In this document: one piece after another, positions 25,398 to 35,843 of the stretch | Position numbering within the stretch: position 1 is the stretch's first letter | Layout of the letters: the number at the start of each line of letters is the position of its first letter | Assembly: GCF_900009145.1 (NCBI RefSeq) | Contig: NZ_LN889813.1 | Location: forward strand, 495,005 to 559,004 | Reading direction: 5' to 3' | DNA from: Planktothrix tepida PCC 9214 | GTDB lineage: Bacteria > Cyanobacteriota > Cyanobacteriia > Cyanobacteriales > Microcoleaceae | DNA: 64,000 bases | The notes under the pieces: generated by a model | The model's database searches: none | Seen by the model: only the letters and a program-made list of their open reading frames with translations | Told to the model about the DNA's origin: nothing | Program-made: the position numbers and the translations under genes

Positions 25398-26192
25398 ATG
25401 GCTAATTTTCTGACCCCCAGCACTGTTCCCGGCTTATTTGCACTATTAGGAACCCCTCAAGATGATAATATTGTCTTATCTTCGGGCCAAGTTTCAGCCT
25501 ATCGAGATGGCATCCTATTATTGGCAGGAAATGATAATTTACAAGGCGTTAATCTCAGCGATAATCTCTTAGTAAATGGGAATCAAGGAAATGATACTCT
25601 GGTTTCATCGAATGGATTTGATACCTTATTTGGAGGTCAAGATAATGATCGAATGTTTGCTGGAGCTAATAATGATTTAATCTTCGGAAATTTAGGCAAT
25701 GATACCCAAGAAGGGGGATTAAATGCTGATTCCCTTTACGGAGGTCAAGGCAATGATACCCTCTATGGTGACGAAAATAATGATCTCCTGTTTGGAGATG
25801 TTGGAAATGATATTGTAGACGGGGATGCAGGTGTTGATACCTTAACGGGAGGTTTAGGACTGGATACTTTGATTTTTGACCCTGGTGAAGCGAGTTTTCT
25901 GGTGCGAGATGTCGATGAAATTCGACAATTTGAAGCTGGAACTAGCGTGTTAAATGGAGATAAAATTGCAGTACCAATAGGAACAGCGATTGATCCTAAT
26001 TCCTTACTTCGAGATCGCTTTGATTTGTTACCCCAAGACAATGATCTCAATGGCGATGGATTGAATGATATCATCGTAGAATTATTAGATGGGCGAATTT
26101 TGGGTGTTGTGATTAATGATGGGTTCTTACCTGCTCAATTATCTCTCGATTTGGATTTTGTTTTTAGTAACAATTTTGACTTTAATTTGTAG
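25398..26192 (+). CDS. Calcium-binding RTX-like repeat protein
   Basis: 264 residues. About residues 45-155 are repeats of the RTX nonapeptide type (GGxGxDxLx variants such as GGQGNDTLYGDENNDLLFGD), many with Asn for the first Gly, which bind calcium and fold as a beta-roll after secretion. The C-terminal 100 residues (RDVDEIRQFEAGTSVLNGDK and following) form a non-repetitive domain ending in a hydrophobic/acidic tail (SLDLDFVFSNNFDFNL), consistent with a type I secretion signal. No enzyme domain. It is probably secreted through an ABC/HlyD/TolC system; no dedicated one is adjacent. Confidence 0.9.
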   Translation: MANFLTPSTVPGLFALLGTPQDDNIVLSSGQVSAYRDGILLLAGNDNLQGVNLSDNLLVNGNQGNDTLVSSNGFDTLFGGQDNDRMFAGANNDLIFGNLGNDTQEGGLNADSLYGGQGNDTLYGDENNDLLFGDVGNDIVDGDAGVDTLTGGLGLDTLIFDPGEASFLVRDVDEIRQFEAGTSVLNGDKIAVPIGTAIDPNSLLRDRFDLLPQDNDLNGDGLNDIIVELLDGRILGVVINDGFLPAQLSLDLDFVFSNNFDFNL

Positions 26193-26216
26193 CAGGGAAC
26201 AGGGAACAGGGAACAG
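26193..26216. repeat. Heptamer tandem repeat CAGGGAA
   Basis: Three complete CAGGGAA heptamers plus CAG, starting immediately after the RTX-like stop codon. A related array is at 46513-46536. Such short tandemly repeated repetitive sequences are typical of filamentous cyanobacteria. Confidence 0.9.
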
Positions 26217-26307
26217 AGAGGAAAGACTTGTTTAAGAGTTTGAAACCTGGTTGATGTCCTAACTTATACTTCGATTGCTATATAACCCAAAACCCAGGAT
26301 TTTTTTT

Positions 26308-27258
26308 ATGGAAACCAATCCCAAATTTAATGGGTTTCGTTCCTCAAAATTAGCATTATTATGTTTATCAATAATGTTATTATTTGCCGGAAAAGCCCAA
26401 ACTCAAGTCACAGCCACAACGGAAGTAATTGATCAATTGCAAAAATTGACCGATACCAACCGACAAAACCGTTTAGAGGCAATTAAAACCTTAAAAACCT
26501 TGGGTTCTCCGGCTATTCCGATTTTGGTTGAAGCTCTAACCGATGACCAGGAAAGTATTCGCCGGGGTGCCGCCTTTGCATTAGGGGCGATGGGTCGTGA
26601 GGGGGTCGATGCCATTCCGGCGTTGCTATCAGCCTTGAAAGATCCCGTATCTGCGGTTCGCATGGATGTTGCGGTCGCCCTGAAACAAATTGGTACAGCA
26701 TCTCCAGAAAGCTTACAGCAAGAGGTTCACGAGTTAACGTTAGCATTAAAGGCTCCTGATACTGCCGTGCGTCAGGGGGCAGCCTTTGGGTTAGGAATTG
26801 TGGGTTCAGAGGCGACGGATGCCATTCCTCCGTTAATTCAGGCCTTAAAAGACTCCGATGAGGAAGTGCGACTGGCGGCGGCAATTGCGTTGAAGCGCAT
26901 GGGGTCTGCGGCGGTTCCCGCGTTGAAAGACGCTTTGAATGATCAGGATATGGGGGTTCGAGCCAGGGCTGCGTTTGCTTTGGGGAATATTCAGGCGTCG
27001 GCAATTACCGGGGTGACAGCAGCCCTCCAAAATAGTGATCGTCAAATTCGTCAAACGGCGGCGCTGACGTTGGATGAACTGGCTTCTAACGAGTTGTTGG
27101 CTCAGGTGTCCAACAGACCGGGAGTGCGTCCCCAAGGAAATCGACCCCAAATGAACCGACCTCTGGGAAATCGACCTTTGGGAAATCGACCCCTTATGAA
27201 CCGACCGGGGACTCGTCCTCGACCCCAAGGAAATCAAATCCGTCCCAGACGTTCTTAA
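26308..27258 (+). CDS. HEAT-repeat protein, exported
   Basis: 316 residues from the ATG at 26308 (an in-frame TTG at 26275 adds an unlikely extension). A signal-like segment (KLALLCLSIMLLFAGKAQTQ) is followed by about seven HEAT/PBS-lyase-type repeats (IPILVEALTDDQESIRRGAA, FALGAMG; similar units to about 265), a helical solenoid for protein contacts. The tail of about 45 residues is basic and repetitive (NRPLGNRPLGNRPLMNRP). Unlike phycobilin lyases of the same repeat class, the signal suggests a location outside the cytoplasm. Long antisense frames here are by-products of the GC-rich repeats. Confidence 0.88.
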   Translation: METNPKFNGFRSSKLALLCLSIMLLFAGKAQTQVTATTEVIDQLQKLTDTNRQNRLEAIKTLKTLGSPAIPILVEALTDDQESIRRGAAFALGAMGREGVDAIPALLSALKDPVSAVRMDVAVALKQIGTASPESLQQEVHELTLALKAPDTAVRQGAAFGLGIVGSEATDAIPPLIQALKDSDEEVRLAAAIALKRMGSAAVPALKDALNDQDMGVRARAAFALGNIQASAITGVTAALQNSDRQIRQTAALTLDELASNELLAQVSNRPGVRPQGNRPQMNRPLGNRPLGNRPLMNRPGTRPRPQGNQIRPRRS

Positions 27259-27267
27259 TTATTGATT

Positions 27268-27294
27268 GGTGCGTGTGCTATGGGCTTACGCACC
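27268..27294 (+). terminator. GGTGCGT hairpin repeat after the HEAT gene
   Basis: GGTGCGT (27268-27274) pairs with ACGCACC (27288-27294), followed by CTATTATTTTTTG. The same core as at 7651-7675. Here the T-run makes it a plausible terminator. Confidence 0.6.
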
Positions 27295-27319
27295 CTATTA
27301 TTTTTTGATATAGCGCTAT

Positions 27320-29617
27320 ATGAATGATCAGGGATTAACGATTAAGAATCAACGCTTATATGCTGAGGCGTTGGCATTGGAACAGGCTGGATATCTTCAG
27401 GAGGCTGAAGCAAAGTATCAGCAGCTTTTAGAATTAGATGAAAATCAAGTTGAGGGATGGGATGGGTTATCGAGGGTTTATTTTGATCTCGCTCAATATG
27501 ATGCTGCGTTGGATGCTTTGGACTGTTGTTTAAGATTAGAGGGAACTCAAGGTTATCACTATTATCGTTTGAGTTTAATTTGGGAGAAACTGGGGAATAT
27601 TACAGAAGCAATTCTAGCTTATCAAACGGGAATTGAGTTAGATGCTGATGCCAGTGAGGGCTGTCTAAAATTGGGGGATGTTTGGGCGGAATTGGGGGAG
27701 TTAGAATCGGCTGAATTATATTATCAAAAGGCTATTGAACGACAACCCTATCAAGTCACTGGTTATTTAAAATTAGGGAATCTTTTCTTAGGAAAAAATC
27801 AATATGACGATGCGATCGCACTTTATCAAACTGGGTTAAATCTTCATCCCCATGATTCTGATTTATTATATCAGATGGGATTAGTGTTAACGGTTCACCA
27901 AAATACAGAGAGTGCTAATTTATATTTTGGGTTAGCGGCAGAATCTCAACATCGGTATGAAACAGCAATTCAATTTTATCATACTATTTTACAGAATTCT
28001 GAGGGAAAGGTTGAGATTTATTTAAAATTAGGAAATTGTTACCAAAGGTTAGAACAATGGGAAAAAGCAGTTAATATTTATGAACAAGGTTTACAACGAT
28101 TCCCTGATGAGATGGAATTGTATTTGGCTTTAATTTCAGCTTGGCAAAATTTAGGAGAGACTCAGAACGCTTTGCAAATAGCTCAACAAGCAGTTGTTCG
28201 ATTTCCCAATCAGATTGCTGTTAAATTGGCTAAACAATCTTTACTTCCGATTTTATATAATCAGTTTGAAGAAGTTGAAGCATACCGTCAATTGTTTACT
28301 CAAGAATTAACTTCCTTAATTGCAGAAACAGATTTAGAACAATTAGAGGTAAGACAACAAGCGTTAACGGCTATTGGCAGGGGAACTCATTTTTATTTAC
28401 AATATCAAGGATATAATGATTTAGAGTTACAACAACAGTATGGAAAATGGGTTCATCAGGTAATGAAAGCGAATTATCCTGAATGGGCAAACCCTTTATC
28501 TTTACCACCTTTAAAGTCTGATCAAAAAATAAAAATAGGATATATTTCTCCCCATTTAACTTGGCATACGGTGGGATTAGTATTTTTAGGATGGTTGAGA
28601 GATTGCGATCGCAGTCAATTTGAAATTTATTGTTATTTTACGGGAGAAGAAGCCGATCAAATTACAGATTTATTTGATCTTTATAGTGATCAATTTTATC
28701 ATATTAATAGCAATTTAGAGACAATTGTTGAACAAATTTTAGCAGATGAATTAGATATTATTGTTTTTTTAGATATTGGGATGTGTCCCCAACTTACCCA
28801 AATCGCGGGGTTACGATTAGCACCAATTCAATGTGCCGCCTGGGGACATCCAGTAACAACAGGTTTACCAACAATTGATTATTTTATTTCGGCTGAATTA
28901 TTAGAACCTGAAGATGCTGAAAATCATTATTCAGAACGGTTAATTCGTTTACCTAATTTAGGGATTAATTATTCTAAATATCTGTCACCAGAAACTCTAA
29001 AAAACCGTTTAAATTTCGGATTAAAACAAGATGCAGTTTTGTATTTATCCTGTCAATCTTTATTTAAGTATTTGCCTGATTTTGATAAGTTATTAGTAGA
29101 AATATCAAAACAAGTTAAATCGGCTCAATTTGTGTTTTTAGCCCATTGGAATCCTGCTATTACCGAAAAGTTTAGACAACGGTTAAAACGGATATTTGCT
29201 AAAGCGAGTTTAGACATTGATGAATATTGTATTATTTTACCTCGTTTAGATAAAGAGGATTATTTGCAATTAAATACCCTAGCGGATATTGGCTTAGATT
29301 CCATTCAATTTACGGGATTTTTAACAACTTTAGATAGTTTATCCTGTGGTCTTCCTCTGGTTACTTGTGAGGGAAAATGGATGAGAAGTCGTCAATCTAT
29401 GGGAATATTACACCGATTAGGAATTACAGAAACTATTGCCAAAAATCGAGAAGAATATATTAAAATAGCAATTGAGTTGGGTTTAAATCCAGACTGGAGA
29501 TTAGCCATTCAAGAAAAAATTAAACAGAATATAGAAAAACTCTATGAGGATAAAAGTTGTGTACAAGCTTTAGAAGAATTTTATCAACAAACTGTTCAAA
29601 GTCTTAATTCTTTTTAA
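27320..29617 (+). CDS. TPR protein with O-GlcNAc-transferase-like (GT41) domain
   Basis: 765 residues. Residues about 5-300 are TPR units (AEALALEQAGYLQEAEAKYQ, QLLELDENQVEGWDGL and so on). From about 405 the GT41 (SPINDLY/OGT-like) part follows: KIKIGYISPHLTWHTVGLVF, LDIIVFLDIGM, RLAPIQCAAWGHPVTTGLPT, the sugar-nucleotide region LYLSCQSLFKYLPDFDKLL, LDSIQFTGFLTTLDSLSCGL and PLVTCEGKWMRSRQSMGIL. Bacterial members glycosylate proteins or build glycans; target unknown. A perfect 14-bp palindrome, ATATAGCGCTATAT, overlaps the start codon (27308-27321). The next gene overlaps its stop by one base (TAATG), so the two are cotranscribed. Confidence 0.92.
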   Translation: MNDQGLTIKNQRLYAEALALEQAGYLQEAEAKYQQLLELDENQVEGWDGLSRVYFDLAQYDAALDALDCCLRLEGTQGYHYYRLSLIWEKLGNITEAILAYQTGIELDADASEGCLKLGDVWAELGELESAELYYQKAIERQPYQVTGYLKLGNLFLGKNQYDDAIALYQTGLNLHPHDSDLLYQMGLVLTVHQNTESANLYFGLAAESQHRYETAIQFYHTILQNSEGKVEIYLKLGNCYQRLEQWEKAVNIYEQGLQRFPDEMELYLALISAWQNLGETQNALQIAQQAVVRFPNQIAVKLAKQSLLPILYNQFEEVEAYRQLFTQELTSLIAETDLEQLEVRQQALTAIGRGTHFYLQYQGYNDLELQQQYGKWVHQVMKANYPEWANPLSLPPLKSDQKIKIGYISPHLTWHTVGLVFLGWLRDCDRSQFEIYCYFTGEEADQITDLFDLYSDQFYHINSNLETIVEQILADELDIIVFLDIGMCPQLTQIAGLRLAPIQCAAWGHPVTTGLPTIDYFISAELLEPEDAENHYSERLIRLPNLGINYSKYLSPETLKNRLNFGLKQDAVLYLSCQSLFKYLPDFDKLLVEISKQVKSAQFVFLAHWNPAITEKFRQRLKRIFAKASLDIDEYCIILPRLDKEDYLQLNTLADIGLDSIQFTGFLTTLDSLSCGLPLVTCEGKWMRSRQSMGILHRLGITETIAKNREEYIKIAIELGLNPDWRLAIQEKIKQNIEKLYEDKSCVQALEEFYQQTVQSLNSF

Positions 29618-30102
29618 TGATGAGTCAAGCTATTTTAGTCAATTTAAGAGAAGCATTTTTTAATGCGCCTGGATTTTGGCAAAGTCGATTTTTAATCAAA
29701 ACTGGAAATTGGTGTAAATTAGTCGAAGGTTTAGATAAAAGTCGCACCGATGGCTATTCTATTCTAGGCGGTTTTGTGAATCAATGTGATCAATTATCCA
29801 CACAACAACCGGGATTATACTTATTTTGTGAAAAGAAAAAACAAAAACAGAATGGGACTGAACGATTATATACGTTATTTATCTTAGAACCCGATGGAAG
29901 TGTAGAAGTCCTCAATGAGTTAAGAACCGCTAGTAAAGATTGGGGAGTACAATTATGGCCTGAAATCGATGCTTATTTTATTCGACAGCAAAATTCTGGA
30001 GAAAAAAGAAGACAACAATTATTGCAAGAAATTCAACAATTAGAGTTTGAATTAAAGCAACGTCGGTCTGAATTAGCAGCTTTAGAGCGAATTGAAGATT
30101 AA
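29617..30102 (+). CDS. Hypothetical protein with C-terminal coiled coil
   Basis: 161 residues, translationally coupled to the GT41-like gene. A globular N-terminal part (FFNAPGFWQSRFLIKTGNWC, GGFVNQCDQLSTQQPGLYLF) with no family I can name is followed by a coiled coil from about 125 (EKRRQQLLQEIQQLEFELKQ). Conserved coupling suggests a partner of the glycosyltransferase. It ends convergently 23 bases from the GGDEF gene. Confidence 0.75.
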   Translation: MMSQAILVNLREAFFNAPGFWQSRFLIKTGNWCKLVEGLDKSRTDGYSILGGFVNQCDQLSTQQPGLYLFCEKKKQKQNGTERLYTLFILEPDGSVEVLNELRTASKDWGVQLWPEIDAYFIRQQNSGEKRRQQLLQEIQQLEFELKQRRSELAALERIED

Positions 30103-30125
30103 AAATTATAGAAAAATTTTGTATT

Positions 30126-31154
30126 CTACTCCCTATTTATTTCTATTAAATCATTGATTTCTATCCGATTTCTACCCCTGACTTTAGCTTGATATAAGGC
30201 TTTATCAGCAGTCGCAATTAACTGCTCAATAGAGGCTTCAGGATGGGGAATAACCGTTGTAATTCCTAAACTTAACGTTAAATAAGGTTCAACAATTGAA
30301 CCTTGATGAATAATCATTTTTTCTTTGACTAATTTTCTGACTCGTTGAGCAACTTCAAGGGCTCCCTCTGTCGTTGTATTGGGTAAAATTAGGGCAAATT
30401 CTTCTCCTCCATAACGAGCAACTAAATCCGCCGGACGATAAACACATTCTGTTAAAATATAAGCCACTGCTTTTAAACATTCATCTCCAGCTTGATGACC
30501 ATAAGTATCATTATAAGCTTTAAAAAAATCGAGGTCACATAAAATTAAAGATAAAGGTAATTGTTCCCGTTTTAACCGTTTCCATTCTTGTTGTAAATAA
30601 TCATCAAAACAGCGACGGTTAGAAATTTGAGTTAATCCATCTATTAATGCTAACCGTTGTAACTCTTGATTTGCCTGTTCTAATTTTTGATTAGTTTCTT
30701 CTAATTGGGCTGTTAATAATCGTTCCCGTTCAATTTGATGTTTCAGTTCTGCCATCACCCAACAACTTTGAAGAATTCGGCGCACTCGTTGACGTAATAC
30801 AGCCCAATGAATAGGTTTAGTAATATAATCCGTTGCTCCTACTTCAAATGCTAAATCAACGGAGGCTTGATCTTCCAATATGGTAATCATTAAAATCGGA
30901 GGGCAATTCTCTCCTAAACGGTGTTTTAACTCCTGACAACAGCTAAATCCATCAATTCCCGGCATCATAGCATCTAAGAGAATAATATCCGGCCTAAACT
31001 GTTGACAAATCTCTAAACATTCTTCTCCAGTCGCAGCTTCCATTAAACGATATCCTTCCCGTTCCATAGCTCGACGCAACACTAAACGGAGGGTTTTCTC
31101 GTCATCAACAATTAAAATAACGGGATGGGTGGGTTCAAATTTAGAATGAGTCAT
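30126..31154 (-). CDS. Response regulator with diguanylate cyclase output (REC-GGDEF)
   Basis: 342 residues. REC domain (about 13-130) with the phospho-acceptor in DIILLDAMMPG and acidic pair VDDE; a coiled-coil linker (about 135-170); a GGDEF domain (about 172-335) with active site RYGGEEFALILP, so cyclase activity is expected. The inhibitory RxxD motif five residues before GGEEF is not evident. It follows the hybrid kinase gene by a single base and is its obvious phosphorelay partner, producing cyclic di-GMP. Confidence 0.95.
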   Translation of the reverse strand: MTHSKFEPTHPVILIVDDEKTLRLVLRRAMEREGYRLMEAATGEECLEICQQFRPDIILLDAMMPGIDGFSCCQELKHRLGENCPPILMITILEDQASVDLAFEVGATDYITKPIHWAVLRQRVRRILQSCWVMAELKHQIERERLLTAQLEETNQKLEQANQELQRLALIDGLTQISNRRCFDDYLQQEWKRLKREQLPLSLILCDLDFFKAYNDTYGHQAGDECLKAVAYILTECVYRPADLVARYGGEEFALILPNTTTEGALEVAQRVRKLVKEKMIIHQGSIVEPYLTLSLGITTVIPHPEASIEQLIATADKALYQAKVRGRNRIEINDLIEINRE

Positions 31155-31155
31155 T

Positions 31156-34100
31156 TCATTGTATTCGGGTTATTTCATCCTGCAATGCAACTTTAACTTG
31201 TTCGTATTCTTGGACTAACTGCTCCATTAACGATTGAACACTACCCACTGAACCTGTACGTCCCTTAACCTCTAATTCTCCAGCTAGTTCAGCCAGGTGT
31301 ACTGCTCCTACGGTAACACTTAAAGACTTCAGCGCGTGAGCCGATTTTTGTAGTGCCAAAGCCCCTTGATTTGTAATGGCTTCTTGTATCGCTTGTAAAC
31401 GTTGAGGAGCATCTTCTAAGTAACTGTTAAATACCTCAACTAACATGACATCGGCATCTTCTCCTGCCATTAATCTTAAACTATTAATTGTCTCTTGATC
31501 AAGGCAATGATCAACTATGGGGTTGTGAATTTGTGGCAATAAATAGTCTTTCGTAACCAGGGACAGATGACCAGGGACATCGTTTTTTTTCTGGGATGAA
31601 ACCTCAGAGTTAGGGACGGTGATTCTACTGGTTTTATAACGTTCCAAGGCTTCTATTAATGTAGTCATCCGAATGGGTTTACTAATATAATCATTCATCC
31701 CTGCATTCAGACATTCTTCTTGATCTCCTTGCATCGCATGGGCTGTCATAGCAATAATCCAAGGACGAGAAACCGTCGGCCATTCTTTACAAATATAGCG
31801 AGTCGTTTCTAAACCATCAAGTTCGGGCATTTGTACATCCATGAAAACAAGATCATAGGGTTGACGCTGTAGGGAGTCGATGGCTTCTAAACCGTTATTG
31901 GCAACATCTGCCCGATACCCTAAACGTTGTAACATTTTCAGAGCAACCATTTGATTTACAGGCACATCTTCCACTAACAAAATCCTTAAAGATAGGGTTT
32001 CTGCTAAAGGTGGGTATAGGGGAGTCAAGGTTGGAAAAGGCTGTACTGGTGTTTGTTTATGGGTTAAAACCTGAGCCAAAGTATTATAGAGTTGAGATTG
32101 TTTAATCGGTTTTGTTAAGCTCGCTGCAAATAAGTGTTGAGTGGCAACATCTTGGGGTAAAAAATTACCAACAGAACTTAATAATATCAGGGATAAATGT
32201 TGAGTATTTGGCAACGCATGAATACAGTTTGCTAAACTTAAACCATCCATTTGTGGCATTTGCATATCAATAATGATTAAATCAAAAGCCGTGTTTTGAA
32301 CTAACAAGGTTAACGCTTCTAAACCTGATTCAACCGCTTGTACTTCCATTCCCCAAGATTGGGCTTGTAGGGTAAGAATTTGACGATTAGTGGCATTATC
32401 ATCCACAATTAATAATTGTTTATGAGATAAATCGAGAGATACTTTTTCGACATCAGATATCGAGGCATTGGGGTCTGATTGAAGAATCACCTTCACATGA
32501 AAAGTAGACCCAACATTAAGGGTACTTTCTACCCAAATTTTACCCTGCATCATTTCACATAAACGTTTACTAATCACTAATCCTAATCCGGTTCCTCCAT
32601 AACGGCGAGTCATCGAGGAATCAACTTGGCTAAAGGGTTTAAATAATCGTTCTCTCCGTTCTTCAGGAATACCAATTCCGGTATCTTTAATGGCAAAATG
32701 AAGTTCATAGAAATGAGTGGAGTTTTCCTCTTCAATCAATTCAGCATCAATCGAAATAATCACTTCTCCCGTTTCAGTAAATTTAACCGCATTACTCAAT
32801 AAATTTACTATAATTTGGCGAATTCGAGTCACATCTCCGATGAGAGTTGTCGGAGTAGACGGTGTAATTAAATAAGCTAATTCTAAATTTTTATGATGGG
32901 CAATAGAGGCAACTAAATCTAAGGCTTCTTCAACACAATTGCGAAGATTGAAGGGATGTTTTTCTAAATCCAGTTGACCTGATTCAATTTTAGAAAAATC
33001 AAGAATATCATTAATAACCATGAGTAAGGTATCACTACTGGTGCGAATTGTTTCTACAAATTCGTGTTGTTGATCAGTTAGATTCATATCTAATAATAAT
33101 CCAGTCATCCCAATCACAGCATTTAAGGGAGTGCGAATTTCATGACTCATCATGGCTAAAAATTCACTTTTAGCCCGATTAGCAGCTTCGGCTTCAGCTT
33201 TGGCTTTTTCTAGGGCTAAATTTTGTTGAGACAGTTGCTCTCCTTGGCGGATTTCTTGCTCTAAAATTTTACCTTGGGCTAAGGCAATTCCGACTTGAGC
33301 AGCAACGGCTTCTAAGAGTTCAATTTCATCTTCTGTCCAATCTCGAAACCGATCACATTGATGTAATGTAATTACACCATTCGGTTTCCCTTTATAGGAT
33401 GTCCGCACGGCTAAAACCGATTTTAACTTAATATGACGACAGAAAACTTTAAGTGTTGCTAATAAAGGATCTGTATAAACATTAGATGTAGCCATTGCTT
33501 GATCTTGAATAATTAATTGTTCGGTATAGAGATTTTCCTGAATCGAAATTTTAACTCCCATTAAAGTGGGATAACCTCCAACCAGATATTCAGCCACAAC
33601 TGGCAGTTCTGAAACCGGAGGTTCAAGATAGGTATGAATTAAACATCGATTTACCTCAAAGGTTTGACCCAGAAGTTGGGCGGTTGTTTCAACAATCCGT
33701 TTTGTATTTAAACTTTGGCGAATTTCCTCAGTAATTGTTTTCAACAAAATCGCTTGTTTAATTTGTTGTTTTAATTGCTCCTCAGCTTCTTTGATTTGAG
33801 TAATATCAAAATGAATCGCTAAATATTGAAAGGGATTATTGGCAATATCTAAAAAGGGGACAATAGTAGTATCTACCCAATAAAATTGACCGGATTTACA
33901 TTGATTTTTGATTTCCCCTTGCCAAACCTTTCCTTGGTGAATGGTTGACCATAGATGAGCAAAAAATTCTGACGGATGATAATGAGAATTAACCACGCGG
34001 TGGGTATGACTGATTAATTCGTCTTTGGAATAGCCAGATATTTTACAAAACCGTTCATTAACATAAGTAATATTTCCTTTACCATCGGTCATCGAAACAA

Positions 34101-35514
34101 TAGCCGCTTGATCAAGAGCAAATTTATGAAACGCTAACTCGCGTAAGGTTTTTTGTAACGCTTCCTCGGAGCGTTTTCGTTCCGTAATATCGTTACCAAT
34201 GGCTAAAAATCCAGTAATTTCCCCCTCTTGATTTCGTAAAGAAGTAATCGAAACTAACACCGGAAATCGAGAACCATCTTGACGAAGATATGACCATTCT
34301 CGCTCATCAATATCTCCTTGTAAAGCTTTTGCTACCAATACTTCAAAACCTAGCTCGATAGTAGTTCCTAATTCTTGAGACAGTAACAAAGCTCGGTGCT
34401 TAACTTCTTCTGGGTCATGAATAATTTCAGGAGTTTTCTGCCCAATAATTGCTTCAGCAGAATAACCTAATAACTGTTCTGCGGTTTTATTGAAGGTGCG
34501 AATAGTCCCATCAATGGTTGTTGAAAGAATGGTATAATTAGCACTATTCAGAATAGCTTCTTGCAAGGTTGTTGTTTCTTCCAAAATTTGACGAGTGGCT
34601 TCTTCTTTACAAATTTGTTGAATTAATTTTTGATTAATTTCTTCTAGTTGTCGAGATTTCCGTAGAGAACTGCGGGCAAAATATAATGTTAAAGTTAAAC
34701 TCAACGCCATCATAAAGCCTCCCCATAAAATTACCATTTGCAGAGGCGATTTAATCAGTTGAATCAGTTCGGAACTGCCTATAATAACAAGGTCAAATTC
34801 CGTACCATAGAGGTCTAATTTCTTGATATATTTTTGCTGAATTGGGTGAATTAATGGGTTAGTTTGGTATCGATAAATAATTTCGTTATTTTGTAAGATA
34901 TCAACAATATAATATTTTAAATTTTCTGATTTTAAAATTAAATTCATTAAAGATTTAACTTGAAGCACACCCACTATAAACCCCTGAAATTTATTGTTTT
35001 TTCGGTTAAAAATTGGCAAATAAGCTACAAATCCCTCACTTCCTTGAACTAAAGTAATCGCTGGAGTAAGAGCGGTTTGATTACTATTCAAGGCTCTTTC
35101 TAAGCTGGGATGATGCAAAATATCATGCTCTAAATTAAAATTAAGAGCCGCTTCATTCCCTTTGAGAGGATAAATCCAACGAACGTTAAATTTAGAATCA
35201 ACCCACTGAATTGCTTGAAAACCTCCGTAATCTTCAAAATAATTTTTAGCATCACTTTCCCATTCATTTTTGGGGATACCGCCTCGCACTTCCCAACGAA
35301 CAACCATGCGTTCTAAACCTTGTATCCGAGACGTTATTTGATTATAAATAATCAGTTCAACTGTTACAGCTTCTTGATGTAATAATTGTTGAATTTGATG
35401 ACGTTCTTGAGTGATTAAACTAGACCACAGTAAAAGCGTTGCGGCAGAAATTCCGGTTCCTGTCAGCAAGGGAATCCAACCAATTTTATTTAAAATTTTA
35501 TTAAATATGTTCAT
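31156..35514 (-). CDS. Hybrid sensor kinase: CHASE-PAS-PAS-GAF-HisKA-HATPase-REC-REC-Hpt
   Basis: 1452 residues from the ATG at 35514, chosen because AGAGGG precedes it by six bases (a frame upstream to 35610 lacks this). Order: membrane helix ([20 protein letters not shown]), periplasmic CHASE domain with [20 protein letters not shown], second helix ([20 protein letters not shown]), PAS (about 315-440), PAS (about 460-580), GAF (about 600-755), HisKA with [16 protein letters not shown], HATPase with DTGIGIPEE and [14 protein letters not shown] with [15 protein letters not shown] with [13 protein letters not shown], and Hpt with [11 protein letters not shown] complete phosphorelay in one chain, cotranscribed with the REC-GGDEF gene. 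The CHASE ligand is unknown. Confidence 0.95.
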   Translation of the reverse strand: MNIFNKILNKIGWIPLLTGTGISAATLLLWSSLITQERHQIQQLLHQEAVTVELIIYNQITSRIQGLERMVVRWEVRGGIPKNEWESDAKNYFEDYGGFQAIQWVDSKFNVRWIYPLKGNEAALNFNLEHDILHHPSLERALNSNQTALTPAITLVQGSEGFVAYLPIFNRKNNKFQGFIVGVLQVKSLMNLILKSENLKYYIVDILQNNEIIYRYQTNPLIHPIQQKYIKKLDLYGTEFDLVIIGSSELIQLIKSPLQMVILWGGFMMALSLTLTLYFARSSLRKSRQLEEINQKLIQQICKEEATRQILEETTTLQEAILNSANYTILSTTIDGTIRTFNKTAEQLLGYSAEAIIGQKTPEIIHDPEEVKHRALLLSQELGTTIELGFEVLVAKALQGDIDEREWSYLRQDGSRFPVLVSITSLRNQEGEITGFLAIGNDITERKRSEEALQKTLRELAFHKFALDQAAIVSMTDGKGNITYVNERFCKISGYSKDELISHTHRVVNSHYHPSEFFAHLWSTIHQGKVWQGEIKNQCKSGQFYWVDTTIVPFLDIANNPFQYLAIHFDITQIKEAEEQLKQQIKQAILLKTITEEIRQSLNTKRIVETTAQLLGQTFEVNRCLIHTYLEPPVSELPVVAEYLVGGYPTLMGVKISIQENLYTEQLIIQDQAMATSNVYTDPLLATLKVFCRHIKLKSVLAVRTSYKGKPNGVITLHQCDRFRDWTEDEIELLEAVAAQVGIALAQGKILEQEIRQGEQLSQQNLALEKAKAEAEAANRAKSEFLAMMSHEIRTPLNAVIGMTGLLLDMNLTDQQHEFVETIRTSSDTLLMVINDILDFSKIESGQLDLEKHPFNLRNCVEEALDLVASIAHHKNLELAYLITPSTPTTLIGDVTRIRQIIVNLLSNAVKFTETGEVIISIDAELIEEENSTHFYELHFAIKDTGIGIPEERRERLFKPFSQVDSSMTRRYGGTGLGLVISKRLCEMMQGKIWVESTLNVGSTFHVKVILQSDPNASISDVEKVSLDLSHKQLLIVDDNATNRQILTLQAQSWGMEVQAVESGLEALTLLVQNTAFDLIIIDMQMPQMDGLSLANCIHALPNTQHLSLILLSSVGNFLPQDVATQHLFAASLTKPIKQSQLYNTLAQVLTHKQTPVQPFPTLTPLYPPLAETLSLRILLVEDVPVNQMVALKMLQRLGYRADVANNGLEAIDSLQRQPYDLVFMDVQMPELDGLETTRYICKEWPTVSRPWIIAMTAHAMQGDQEECLNAGMNDYISKPIRMTTLIEALERYKTSRITVPNSEVSSQKKNDVPGHLSLVTKDYLLPQIHNPIVDHCLDQETINSLRLMAGEDADVMLVEVFNSYLEDAPQRLQAIQEAITNQGALALQKSAHALKSLSVTVGAVHLAELAGELEVKGRTGSVGSVQSLMEQLVQEYEQVKVALQDEITRIQ

Positions 35515-35843
35515 GAATCCCTCTCCCTGTAATCCCAAAAAATATTTTTTCTGGTTGCTTTTAAACAGCCTAAGATAAATTTCTCTCTCCTGAACTAATT
35601 TTAGATCCAAAACCGATGTAGGGAAATCCTTTTATTCAATATTGTTACAATTAGACTTATAGAATCATCCTAAATCAACGGAAGGTTAGGAAAGCTTAGA
35701 GAATCAGGAAAAATAGCTAAAATCACGAAAATCCTCCCAGTTTTCCCTAAATTGGGCTGGAAGGAGAATAATGGTGTATCTGGTTTAAGGGTTAAAGTCG
35801 AGGTTTTAAGCTTGAATGAGTACAGAGGTTACAAAACCCATTC

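Noticed and set aside
26433..27237. Several open frames antisense to the HEAT-repeat gene
   Set aside because: Arg/Pro/Ser-rich translations without family features; a by-product of the repetitive, GC-richer coding strand.
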